The notes beneath the pieces were generated by a model. The model had not been told where the DNA came from and made no database searches. It saw only the letters and a program-made list of their open reading frames with translations. The position numbers and the translations under genes were made by a program. Shown here piece by piece: positions 16,401-24,267 of a stretch of 44,661 nucleotides of DNA (positions are counted from its first letter, which is position 1; every line of letters begins with the position of its first letter). Source of the stretch: a virus; the IMG/VR virus record IMGVR_UViG_3300037155_000209, positions 1 through 44,661 of that record; one strand, 5' to 3'.

Positions 16401-19400
16401 AGTCCCGGATGGGTTTTCTGCAGCTGCTGCACACGCTCTTCACCAAACTGCTTGACCAGGTCGTCGCGGCTCAAGGTCAGCTCGGTGCCGTCGTCGAGCT
16501 CGCCTTTTCTTAGCGACCTGATCGCGGAGTACTCCGGCTTCTGGTCGACCTCGGCCGTCACCGCCTCACGCACGTTTTGCTCTTCGGCGCGCCACGTTTC
16601 AGATCGGGCGCGCACCGCGGCTTCGTTCAGTCGGCCAAGGATGTCGCTTTTCGCCTGCTCCGCCGTCATGTTGTTTTGCTCGGCGTATTTCTTGAATTGC
16701 TCGTCAGTCCAGCCGGCCTCTTCAGGGCTGGTAAACATCTGCTGCCCGGCTTCACGCTCCGCCTTGTTGACTCCATCCTCGGCCGCGTACAGCCGGTCGA
16801 ACACGCCGCGGATGTCGTCGCTCAGCTCCACGCCCAGATCAGACGCTTTTTTGTAGACCGATCCGAGCCAGATGGCGAACCGCTGAAACGTGCCTTTGAG
16901 GCCAGGGCTGGGAGCTTTGCCCTCGCGCAGGTATTGCTCGTTGGCGCGTGCCCAGGTCTCGTGCTGCTCGCGCGTCAGCGGTTCGCCGTCTTTGGCGCCC
17001 AGGTACTCAAGCACTTTTTGGTAGTCGCTTTTGAGGGTGTCGCTCGCGCCTTCGCGCTTGGCGAGGTCGCCGAGAATCTTCAGGTAAGCATGCGCCGGCT
17101 CATGAACGAATGTGCTCAGATCGCCGATCTTCGTCTTCCCAATTTCATAGCTACCGTCGGGCAGCACGCGAAACCAGCCGCGCGTGCCGTCGCCGGCGGA
17201 TTGAAACAGCGTTGGGTTTTCGTTGTCTGAGCTGCCGAAGAGGCTGGGGTTCTCCCCGGTGCCGAACCCTAAAGGTGAATTGCGCTCCCAATTTCCGGCG
17301 GCTTTGCTGATGTCGCCCATCGGAGAGCGCAACCTGTCTTCCATCGCCTGGCGTTCCAGGTTGGCCCTGGCCTGCTGCCTTTCGGCGACGTAAGGATCCA
17401 TGCCAGGGAACATGCCGCCAGCGTCCTCACTGGACGGCTGACGCTTTTTCGACTGGTGGTATACCTCTACGAGTTCTGAGGCTGTTGCTCGGTCTGCTGA
17501 CTCACCGGCCGCAGATCTGTCTTCGTTCTCTCCAGCCACTCCGCCGTCGAGGCGATCTCGGCCGGCGAGAGCTTCGCGAAGTGCAGCTCTGGTGTCAGCG
17601 TAGGCTCTTGCTTTAACTTCATTTGGTTTTCCCCCATCCGCGAGCTCGCGGGATGCTCGGTTCAGAATCTCGTCAACAGTACCACTTCGCACGCTCAGAC
17701 GGTCATACAATTCTTTCGCGATCGCAGCTTTGTCGGCGATCTCGCTATTCCTGGCCGCGTTGATCTTTTGACCCTTCACGGTCGCGAGCTTCGCCGCCTT
17801 CGATTCATCGGCCACACTGGCGAAGGTGCGCTGCTCTGTACTGATCTCCTTTCGGATGTAGCTGGAGACTTCGGCCTTTTCCAGAACCAGCGAGTGCGTC
17901 TCTTCCACCGCACCAAACAGCGAGTCTTGAGTCTCGGTGTGCTGGCCGGCGCCCTTGACCATGCGGGCCAGCTCGTTCACCGTCTCGTTGGTGACGTGCT
18001 TTCCCTTGGCTTCAGTTTTGTCGATCAGCTTGAGGATTGCTTCCTGGTCGGCCGGGTCGCTGGTAGCGTTCCCAATCGCAACCGCGCGGCCCTCGGCCAG
18101 CTTGCCGTTTACCACCTGGTCGAAGAGGCTGGGGTCGAGCTTGGCGAGCGCCAGGCCGTCTGCTGCCGTCTTCTCGCCCATGCTCACGCCCAGGCGATCA
18201 AGATCTGCAGGCGTGTGTCCGGAGTCGCGGAAGAACTTCGCCGCGTCCATCGCTGTGCCGCGGCCCTCGGCTATGTTCTGAATTGCGCCCTTGGCCCTGG
18301 CCTCGGCCGCAGTGTCGGCGGCGATCATGCGCACGGCGACGTCCGGCCGGCCTGTTTCCTTCGCCAGCTGGAAGCGGTGATGGCCGTTGACCACGTAGGT
18401 CTTGCCATCAGCGGGATCGCGCCACACGCTGATGACGCCGGCGAGGTCCTCGTTCCACTTCCGGCCCTTGAGCAGGTTGGTGACGCCGGCGGCGTCGACA
18501 TTCATTTTGTATTGGAAACGGCTGGGATCGAGATGCAGCTGATCAACTGGAACGCGAGCCACGTCGTAGGGCTTCAGCTCGTCAGGAGTTGTAACAGTTG
18601 GGAAGTTACGAGGGCTTAGAGGCCCATCAACGCTTTGCGATTCAGGTTGTCGACTGCTTCCTGCGTCGCTTCCTTCAAGTTGAAGGGTTTCCCGTCCGGG
18701 GGTCCCGGTCGGGTTCGAGTGCTCACTGTCGACCTGGACATCGCGTCGTGTACCAGCTGTTCCGTTGCGGACAGCTTCGGAGATTCGACCGGCGGAATGT
18801 TCTTCATCGAGGGCATTTTGAAGTTTCTCTCTAAGACCATTTTCCTCTATTTGCGGCAAGGAATCAAGGCTTTTCGCAGCTCTTGCATTACCTTTGCCTA
18901 GTGAGTTATCGATGAACGAGAACCTGACGCGCGGATCCTCCGCGTACTTGGTCTGCAGTGTCTCGATAGTTTTCCGCGAACCGACGTGGGTGTCGAGGTG
19001 GGCTTCGAGCGGGACGGTTCTGCCCATCCTCATCGCTCGCGGCAATGCTCCGCCCGTCAGCGCTTCGACGGGATCGCGGTAAGTGTATTGGATCGCCACG
19101 TCGCGGCCCGAATCCAGGGCCTGCTGGATCTTCTTCTCCGCCGACGGCACTGTGTTCATATTGGCGTCGTAGACGATGTCGGCTCGCGACTGGAGTGTTA
19201 GTCCCCCTGGCGTAGTCAGAGCGCTGGACTTGCCCGCTCCGGTGCCGCCGGCGGTAAACAGCACGAGAGGATCGCGCCCTTCGTCCACCGGTTCGCTTAG
19301 TTTCTTGGCATAAAGGTTCTTGATGAACTGGCTTGCCGGCTCATGCACCGCTACCGAGCGCGTTCGATCCTCGCGGTAGTGTTCCGACAGCTCCCGCGCG

Positions 19401-21355
19401 TCATCCGTGCTCAGGATGCGACCGCCGTCGGTGTTTTCCAGGCGGCTGTACTCCGCGATCGCGCCATCGGGGTCGGCGTCAATGTACCGTGCGAGAGCTT
19501 CCGCGTAGTCGACTCGAGGCTGATCGACTCCGGGCGCCTCGCCCATCGTCACCTTGGGGTTGTAGAGGTTCAGCAGCTCGCTCGGCTTCATCCCCGCGTT
19601 GCGCGCCAGGTTCGAATAAGCGTTCGCGTCCTTGGTGGCCAGCGTCTCGGCTACCTCGGGCGTCTCGCCGGCGTCGGTGTACCGCTGTCGGAGCTGCTCC
19701 TTGACTTGCTGGTATTCAGGCGTTGCTGCCGTCTCAGCGTCGGCCGCGGCCGTGTCGGCCTGCATCTTCTCGAAACCGCCGCCGGTTTCAAAGTCCTTGA
19801 GCTCCTGCGTATGTTGCGCGTACTGGCGAACGCTCATGCCCTTTACGGGGTCGATGATGTCCGGCAGCAGCGCCCTTTGGTGCTCGGGGTCGAGCTTCGA
19901 CAGGAAGTCGGCGGTCGGTATCTCGTAAACGTCGGAGGCCATTTTCCCTTCGGCGAGATTCTTCACGCCCAGGCTCTGAGCGGTCGCGACGGGGTCCATG
20001 CCCTTCGATTGAAAGTAGTCATCGAATCCCTGGACCGAGACGCGCAGGTTTGGCTGGTCTCCGACGATAGCCTGCATCGCTTCCTGAAACTTTTCAGGCG
20101 AGCGTGCTTTAAGTTTGGAATCAGCCGCGAGGTCGACCATGTTGCTGAGAGCGCCCACGCCTTCGAACGCCGACATGGTGGCGATCGACTGAGGGATGCC
20201 CTCAAAGAGGCCACGCTTCGCGTCATAGTTTCCCGCGATCGAGTTGTCTGCCATCGCCATGCCCGTGCCGAGAGCTGCGCTGCGGCCGGCCCATTGGCCT
20301 ACGGCTCCGCGGAAAGTGGAAGTGGGAACGCCGCCGGGCATCGCGCCCATGAGAGCGTAATTGGAAACCGCAGCCTGCAGCGAGGCCACGATAGCGGTCT
20401 TCTGGTCGGCGCCTTTGGCGCGCGCGTCAGCGTAGGTGTCTTGCGCTGCTTTAGTGCCGAGAAGAGACGGAATGGTCTTGGCTTCGAGCCCTGCGCCTTC
20501 AGCGCCTGCAGCTACCTCGCCAACTCCCGCCGATTTGCCGCCAAGAGCGAACGCGGCCAGGGTTCCTGGGACGCCTTCGATGGTATTCACCAGTGGACGT
20601 TTCCACCATGCAAAGTCGGGGTTGTCGGATCCGCCGGCGAGCTTCGATTGCGGAGCGGCCAGGATTGGCGCGGCGAGATAGTCGCGCACTCCCTCAGTAG
20701 CGCCTTGAACAGCGAATGTGCGCGGAGAGTTCCAGATGTCGTTCAGCCGCTGCATCAGTTGGAAGTTGGGTCCGTAGGCCACCTTGTCCGTTAGAGCCTT
20801 TGCCGTCTCTGCTCCGCCCTGTATCGCGGCGCCGCCGGCGTTGAGCAGCGGGCTGATGGCATCAAAGAACGCTGTGTTGATGTTGGCCATCGCCGAGCGG
20901 AACTCGCTTCCCGGCGCGAGCCTTCCGGCATTCTCCGATGTAACACGGGCGCGCTCGTCGATCAGGGCCTGCAGCGGGTTAGTCAGCGCGGCATTGCTGT
21001 GTGCTTCAATCTGTGCGAGCCGCTGGAGCTCGTCGACGCCCGACACCGCGGCGTTGTCCGGATTCGAGGCCCAGGCCGTGGTTCGCGGGTTCGCGGCCGC
21101 AAACTTCTGATAGTCGATCGACTTGACGTCCGCAGCCTGGCGCACCTGGTCTTGGTTCCCGTTGGACACCGCCGGCGGAACCCCGGTCTGCTTCTGTAGT
21201 TTGAGTAACTTCGCGTACTCGTCCGGATTGACTGAGGCGCCATAAGCGACGGCGCCCTGCAGCGTGCTGGCTTGCGGATCCGCCGGCGCATCGTTCGCCG
21301 CGGCGCCGCCGATCGGGATCGCTTTGCTGAAGTCCAGAGTGACCGGATCCGACAT
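13451..21355 (-). CDS. Giant polyvalent internal virion protein, 2634 aa (zeta-type kinase, ParB/DdrB-type, HExxH peptidase domains)
   Basis: Domains by motif: the N-terminal tag (residues 4-15); a helical region; a P-loop at about 701-709 (GGTGAGKSS) in a zeta-toxin-like kinase segment; a ParB/DdrB-like nuclease segment at about 930-1150, with VPVDQLHLDP and NGHHRFQLAKETG near 988; a metallopeptidase of the polyvalent-protein type with HEPAH at about 1415-1419, followed by its usual WARANEQYLREGKAPS helix; long charged helices; and a C-terminal third (about 1980-2634) with conserved-looking Trp/Pro motifs and a hydrophobic segment, like the large polyvalent-protein-associated domains. Such proteins are thought to enter the host with the DNA and disarm defences or modify DNA. 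The place after two internal-protein genes matches the T7 gp16 slot. Starts at TAATG overlap with the upstream gene. Confidence 0.8.
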   Translation of the reverse strand: MSDPVTLDFSKAIPIGGAAANDAPADPQASTLQGAVAYGASVNPDEYAKLLKLQKQTGVPPAVSNGNQDQVRQAADVKSIDYQKFAAANPRTTAWASNPDNAAVSGVDELQRLAQIEAHSNAALTNPLQALIDERARVTSENAGRLAPGSEFRSAMANINTAFFDAISPLLNAGGAAIQGGAETAKALTDKVAYGPNFQLMQRLNDIWNSPRTFAVQGATEGVRDYLAAPILAAPQSKLAGGSDNPDFAWWKRPLVNTIEGVPGTLAAFALGGKSAGVGEVAAGAEGAGLEAKTIPSLLGTKAAQDTYADARAKGADQKTAIVASLQAAVSNYALMGAMPGGVPTSTFRGAVGQWAGRSAALGTGMAMADNSIAGNYDAKRGLFEGIPQSIATMSAFEGVGALSNMVDLAADSKLKARSPEKFQEAMQAIVGDQPNLRVSVQGFDDYFQSKGMDPVATAQSLGVKNLAEGKMASDVYEIPTADFLSKLDPEHQRALLPDIIDPVKGMSVRQYAQHTQELKDFETGGGFEKMQADTAAADAETAATPEYQQVKEQLRQRYTDAGETPEVAETLATKDANAYSNLARNAGMKPSELLNLYNPKVTMGEAPGVDQPRVDYAEALARYIDADPDGAIAEYSRLENTDGGRILSTDDARELSEHYREDRTRSVAVHEPASQFIKNLYAKKLSEPVDEGRDPLVLFTAGGTGAGKSSALTTPGGLTLQSRADIVYDANMNTVPSAEKKIQQALDSGRDVAIQYTYRDPVEALTGGALPRAMRMGRTVPLEAHLDTHVGSRKTIETLQTKYAEDPRVRFSFIDNSLGKGNARAAKSLDSLPQIEENGLREKLQNALDEEHSAGRISEAVRNGTAGTRRDVQVDSEHSNPTGTPGRETLQLEGSDAGSSRQPESQSVDGPLSPRNFPTVTTPDELKPYDVARVPVDQLHLDPSRFQYKMNVDAAGVTNLLKGRKWNEDLAGVISVWRDPADGKTYVVNGHHRFQLAKETGRPDVAVRMIAADTAAEARAKGAIQNIAEGRGTAMDAAKFFRDSGHTPADLDRLGVSMGEKTAADGLALAKLDPSLFDQVVNGKLAEGRAVAIGNATSDPADQEAILKLIDKTEAKGKHVTNETVNELARMVKGAGQHTETQDSLFGAVEETHSLVLEKAEVSSYIRKEISTEQRTFASVADESKAAKLATVKGQKINAARNSEIADKAAIAKELYDRLSVRSGTVDEILNRASRELADGGKPNEVKARAYADTRAALREALAGRDRLDGGVAGENEDRSAAGESADRATASELVEVYHQSKKRQPSSEDAGGMFPGMDPYVAERQQARANLERQAMEDRLRSPMGDISKAAGNWERNSPLGFGTGENPSLFGSSDNENPTLFQSAGDGTRGWFRVLPDGSYEIGKTKIGDLSTFVHEPAHAYLKILGDLAKREGASDTLKSDYQKVLEYLGAKDGEPLTREQHETWARANEQYLREGKAPSPGLKGTFQRFAIWLGSVYKKASDLGVELSDDIRGVFDRLYAAEDGVNKAEREAGQQMFTSPEEAGWTDEQFKKYAEQNNMTAEQAKSDILGRLNEAAVRARSETWRAEEQNVREAVTAEVDQKPEYSAIRSLRKGELDDGTELTLSRDDLVKQFGEERVQQLQKTHPGLYRNEGGEDPEIVAEVFGYHSAEEMMKAIEAAPRRSSAIETATRDYMTAKHGDIRYDGTLDDQARIALENDNRAEGLHAELTALKQKVAGMTGRQDAMRSIDVAPIASYREAARQMVEQKPVADLNPTRYLDASRKYSREAFDAVRTGDAQKAADAKHKELMNHFLFREATKAKEYIGKFEAYVKRVQKTAAQSKLGLAGSDYRDQFNKVLGRYGLGPQVVAGTRPLSEWAKAEYDQGKEPAIDPSILDESRTINYRSAPVSEVRMVHDALVNIRKLASLELGMEVNGKRIEFAAAVADMESQARQALPTKPVRVLKGNTTIGEKTSDYAQRGNALLMRTEFLMNRLDGGAKGPWHDYLWHLASDAQGNEYKLQEEVTKRIGDALDKMPKEQRLGMLTKVTVNGIPETVTRHDLVSMAMNMGNDGNFNRLQKTFISHGWDPNAIETVARTLTREEWQFVQDIWDSLKPLGQAQSDLERRLTGLPPLMVTPAPLHLDLADGSTMDLPGGYFPIVMDPRYSKRGTEQDAGTTAQNLMETGYGRAATSRGNMQARTGFGGPLQLDYEQVLTQHTAKVIKDITHREFMLAANKLLLDPQLRLTIRETLGDGYEEKMMPWLRTIINDRNGSTVQGLGDVSRIMRSLRTNIVKAALTFKVSTVLLQVTHASSMFNYTSPGSYAQAMVDFMAHPKDVSEEIRNLSPNEMSSRGENIDRDLRALIQTETGKRGVGHAIARAGMAPVQFMDHVMSFPLWLSVYRDGLQEGVNLPEKDAQYQAMQKADGAVRMGLGSNAPKDLPPIMRNNDFTKLITTLGGFHNLKWNQISGQTHELFNGQGSIASRAPKFTYGMLLAAIIPPILGQLVTGHGPKDGENPGLWAAKRALLFPFETIPGLGNIVEGFERKGETSFSPLQGMAERAAKAGAHAASDSDEKDWTAIEMDGLQSAMEAFGVVGTDQTFKTARYARQASKGNIESPNVWDAVAGSAHK
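21315..21347 (-). repeat. 33-bp inverted repeat, copy B (start of giant gene)
   Basis: Codes for residues 3-13 of the giant protein on the minus strand, in the same reading frame as copy A codes for the end of the membrane protein. Exact reverse complement of 13402-13434. Confidence 0.9.
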
Positions 21356-23538
21356 TACTGCACCACCCCGAGGTCTTTCGTCCCGTCCCAGTAGTGCATC
21401 TTGCCATCGCTTCCGGGCACGACGTGAGTCGCGCCGGCGGGCATCTGGAAGCTGTGCACAGCGGTCGAGGTGTTAGGGCTGATGCCGAGGAAAGCTAACG
21501 GGTTCCAGGGGCTGCGCGGGGTCGAGATCGTCTGCTGGATCAGCTCCTGCTGGATGGCCTTGTCGACCTGGTCGGAAGTTGCCTTGCCTTTGTTGGCCGT
21601 CTTGATCGTGTCGATGTCGTTCGAGACCTTGTACATCAGATTCGTATAGTTCTGTTTGTCGGCCTGGCTCTGCTGCTTGTCGTCAGGATCTTTTATGCCT
21701 GCCAGGTTGGCGAAGTACTTCACTCGCTCAGCGATCGCGCTGGCCTCGACCACGCCTTTGGGGTTGTTTTGCAGCGCCGTCGCCCTCTCCATCAGCGAGA
21801 GGTAGGTGGAGTTGGCCAGCTGCGGCCGCACGCCATCGACCACGGTGGGAGTAAGCACGTCCGGATGCGCGTAAAAGGTTGAGACCAGGTCTGTCTCGCT
21901 CATCTCCTTGAAGGCCTGGCCCTGGTGGTAGTTCTTCAGCGCCGTCTCGGTTTGGAGGTCCTTGAATTGCTGCTGCCGTTCCGGTGGCAGCTGGTTGAAG
22001 ACCGATGGCGGAATGCTTCGCCAGTTCATGCCGCTCGAGTAGAACGCGTCGCTGGCCTGCTTGAAGAGCTGCGACTGCGCCGCGGTCTGCATCTGCTGGT
22101 TCTCTCGAACGGTCTTGATCATCTCCTGGCTGGTCTGGTATTGCAGCTTCGGATCCGTGATCTGCTTGCGCATACTGTCGAGGGCGGAGGTCAGCACATT
22201 CTCGTCGGTGATCTTGTTCACATCTACCGGCGCGAGTCCCGCTTTGGTCGGATCCACATTCGTGCCCGCCGCGTTGGTGAGTGACCACAGAACCGACGGC
22301 GTCTTGCCGTCGGCTGCCCCACTCGTCGCCACGTTCTCGCCCCGGCTGACCGCGTCACCTACCTTCACGTTCGAGGCTGTGAGCCCAGTGAACGCGGTGA
22401 CCGAGCCGTCGGCGTGCTCGATCTTCATCGTGTAGTTGTCTTCGGCATCCTTGCCGACCTGGGTCACCTTGCCGTCAGCCGGGGCTTGAATGTTTGACCC
22501 CTGCGGGACGTTGATGGCGACGCCGCCCGCTTCCGGGTCGTAGGGTTGCGCTGTGACGGTCGCGCCCTTGATTGGGGCTGCGCTGTAGTCGGGCGTGCCC
22601 GTGGAGCTGGTAGGCTGCCCCTGGCTCTTGCGCACCGCATCTGAGAGGCTCTGCTTGGCGGCTGCGGGGACGGTCTCTGAATCTGAAAAGCTTTTGACCA
22701 TCTTTCCGAGTGTGTCCTGCGCCTGCAACGTGAGCCAGCCCTTGGCCTTCATGTCGTCGTAGATCGACTGAACCTTCGCCGGCGAAGGGCGCGAGTCCTG
22801 GGGCGCGTCCATCATCTGCACCAGGGAGCCGACGCCGATCTGCGTGTGCAGGTTAAGCAGCGCTTCATTCGCCTGCCCACTGCCGGGGGGGGCTCCCTTT
22901 GACCGCTGCACAGCGTCCAGGGTGTTCTGTTCGGCTACGTGGGTGTACTTCCAGAAGTCGCCCGTCTGGTTTCCATCCGCATCGACCTGGAAATAGGTCG
23001 ATGGGGCGTTGCTGGCCAGGGTCGCGTAGCTGTTGGAGCGGTTTACCGAGGCCTCCGTGTAGAACTGCTGCCCTTGCTGGAACCGGTGGTCGGCCATCTG
23101 CCGCCCGAAGTTGAGCAGGTGCTGCGAGGCAACGCGGTTGTACATCGACTTCTGGAAGTCGTCTGCCAGGCCGCTCGCGCCGTCCGCTTTGGCTTTGGCG
23201 ATCGCCGTCGCGGCGTCGGTGTACCCGTTGATCGCGTCCTGGCCCTTGAGGTTCAGGTACCCAGGGTTCTGCTGCGTTCCGTCGCCGCTGGTGATGTCCA
23301 GCACGTTCTTCAGGAATCCGGTCTCGGCCTGCTTGGCCATCGCGTTGTCGAGCTGGTTCTGGATCCGCTCGCCGATGTCGGTAGTAACGTCGCCGAGCTT
23401 TTGCGTGTCCGCGCCCGACTGCTGCTGTTGCCCCGGCGCAGCGTTGCGCATCGGATTGACTGGGGTCGCCGACATGGGGGAGACACCGAGCGGCGAAGTC
23501 GTCGCGCTGGGCACAAAGCTATCTGGAACCTGGGGCAT
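21355..23538 (-). CDS. Internal virion/ejection protein with degenerate M23-like domain, 727 aa
   Basis: Mostly helical and Gln/Ala-rich. Residues about 330-435 have the lipoyl-like beta pattern of an M23 peptidase: QGSNIQAPADGKVTQVGKDAED, MKIEHADGSVTAFTGL, NVKVGDAVSRGENVATSG. The zinc ligands are missing: no HxxxD at the start and LWSLTN where HxH should be, so it is probably a structural or peptidoglycan-binding remnant. In T7-type phages the middle internal core protein (gp15 slot) is here, ahead of the largest one. The N-terminal 30 residues are Pro/Ser-rich. Stop overlaps the giant gene's start. Confidence 0.65.
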   Translation of the reverse strand: MPQVPDSFVPSATTSPLGVSPMSATPVNPMRNAAPGQQQQSGADTQKLGDVTTDIGERIQNQLDNAMAKQAETGFLKNVLDITSGDGTQQNPGYLNLKGQDAINGYTDAATAIAKAKADGASGLADDFQKSMYNRVASQHLLNFGRQMADHRFQQGQQFYTEASVNRSNSYATLASNAPSTYFQVDADGNQTGDFWKYTHVAEQNTLDAVQRSKGAPPGSGQANEALLNLHTQIGVGSLVQMMDAPQDSRPSPAKVQSIYDDMKAKGWLTLQAQDTLGKMVKSFSDSETVPAAAKQSLSDAVRKSQGQPTSSTGTPDYSAAPIKGATVTAQPYDPEAGGVAINVPQGSNIQAPADGKVTQVGKDAEDNYTMKIEHADGSVTAFTGLTASNVKVGDAVSRGENVATSGAADGKTPSVLWSLTNAAGTNVDPTKAGLAPVDVNKITDENVLTSALDSMRKQITDPKLQYQTSQEMIKTVRENQQMQTAAQSQLFKQASDAFYSSGMNWRSIPPSVFNQLPPERQQQFKDLQTETALKNYHQGQAFKEMSETDLVSTFYAHPDVLTPTVVDGVRPQLANSTYLSLMERATALQNNPKGVVEASAIAERVKYFANLAGIKDPDDKQQSQADKQNYTNLMYKVSNDIDTIKTANKGKATSDQVDKAIQQELIQQTISTPRSPWNPLAFLGISPNTSTAVHSFQMPAGATHVVPGSDGKMHYWDGTKDLGVVQ

Positions 23539-23554
23539 TTCCTATCCTTCCTGT

Positions 23555-24265
23555 TTAACCGCCGTAGTACTGGAACATCAACTTGGCTTGCTGGCTCGAC
23601 TGCCACTGCTGGCCGACGCTCGACGCTGAGGTGAGCATGCTCGACATCATCGAAGAGAATGGGCTGACGGAACTCGCGGACCTGTTTGCGTTCGCGGCCG
23701 ACGTGCGGTCCATCAGAGATTGGTTAGAGAAGTTGGTGGCCTGGGTGCGGTCCTGCGCCGCGGCCCTGGTCGCGTTGGCGTCGATGGTGTACATGTTGAC
23801 CGCCTTCACGATGTCCTGCGAAGCGCTGATGTCTGCCGTCGAGCCCACGCCGAGGCGCACGCCGTGCGCAGCCATGGTCGCCGTGGTAGAGGCCTTCTCC
23901 TGGCCGGCCCGCATAGTCATGTTCGCGATCTGGCTTTTGCCTGCCTCGAGCGTCGACTGTGCCGAGTACTCGGCCGAGCGTGAGTTGATCGATGCGATGT
24001 CTGCCTGGTATCCAAGGCTCAGCGCCTGGCTCTTGTCCTGGTACCGCTGGCTCTCGGCCGCGTAGTAGGAGCCGATCGCGGAGTTGACGCCGCCCATGAT
24101 GGTCATCATCAGGCCCGCGTTGCGCAGGGTTGCCGAGCTGGTCGCGGCGCCGACCTGGTCCGTCGTCATACTCGGGTTCAGGCTCGCTGTGGTGTGGCCG
24201 TTGATGCCGAACCAGCTTTGAATGCCGTCCCAGCTGCTGGTTAGAAGTGTGTTGATCTCGTCCAT
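23555..24265 (-). CDS. Internal core protein, T7 gp14-like, 236 aa
   Basis: Contains the typical early segment LRNAGLMMTIMGGVNSAIGSYYAA, a hydrophobic helix that in gp14-type proteins is thought to cross the outer membrane on ejection, followed by a long Gln/Ser/Ala helical region (YQADIASINSRSAEYSAQ, GKSQIANMTMRAGQEK, GVRLGVGSTADI) that is recurrent in this family. Encoded directly before the two larger internal proteins, as in T7-like order. Gap to the upstream nozzle gene is 2 bp. Confidence 0.75.
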   Translation of the reverse strand: MDEINTLLTSSWDGIQSWFGINGHTTASLNPSMTTDQVGAATSSATLRNAGLMMTIMGGVNSAIGSYYAAESQRYQDKSQALSLGYQADIASINSRSAEYSAQSTLEAGKSQIANMTMRAGQEKASTTATMAAHGVRLGVGSTADISASQDIVKAVNMYTIDANATRAAAQDRTQATNFSNQSLMDRTSAANANRSASSVSPFSSMMSSMLTSASSVGQQWQSSQQAKLMFQYYGG

Positions 24266-24267
24266 TG

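Noticed and set aside
18300-18560. Partition system, from the ParB-like motifs
   Set aside because: The motifs lie inside the 2634-residue protein and no ParA is encoded, so this is a polyvalent-protein domain, not a plasmid partition gene.
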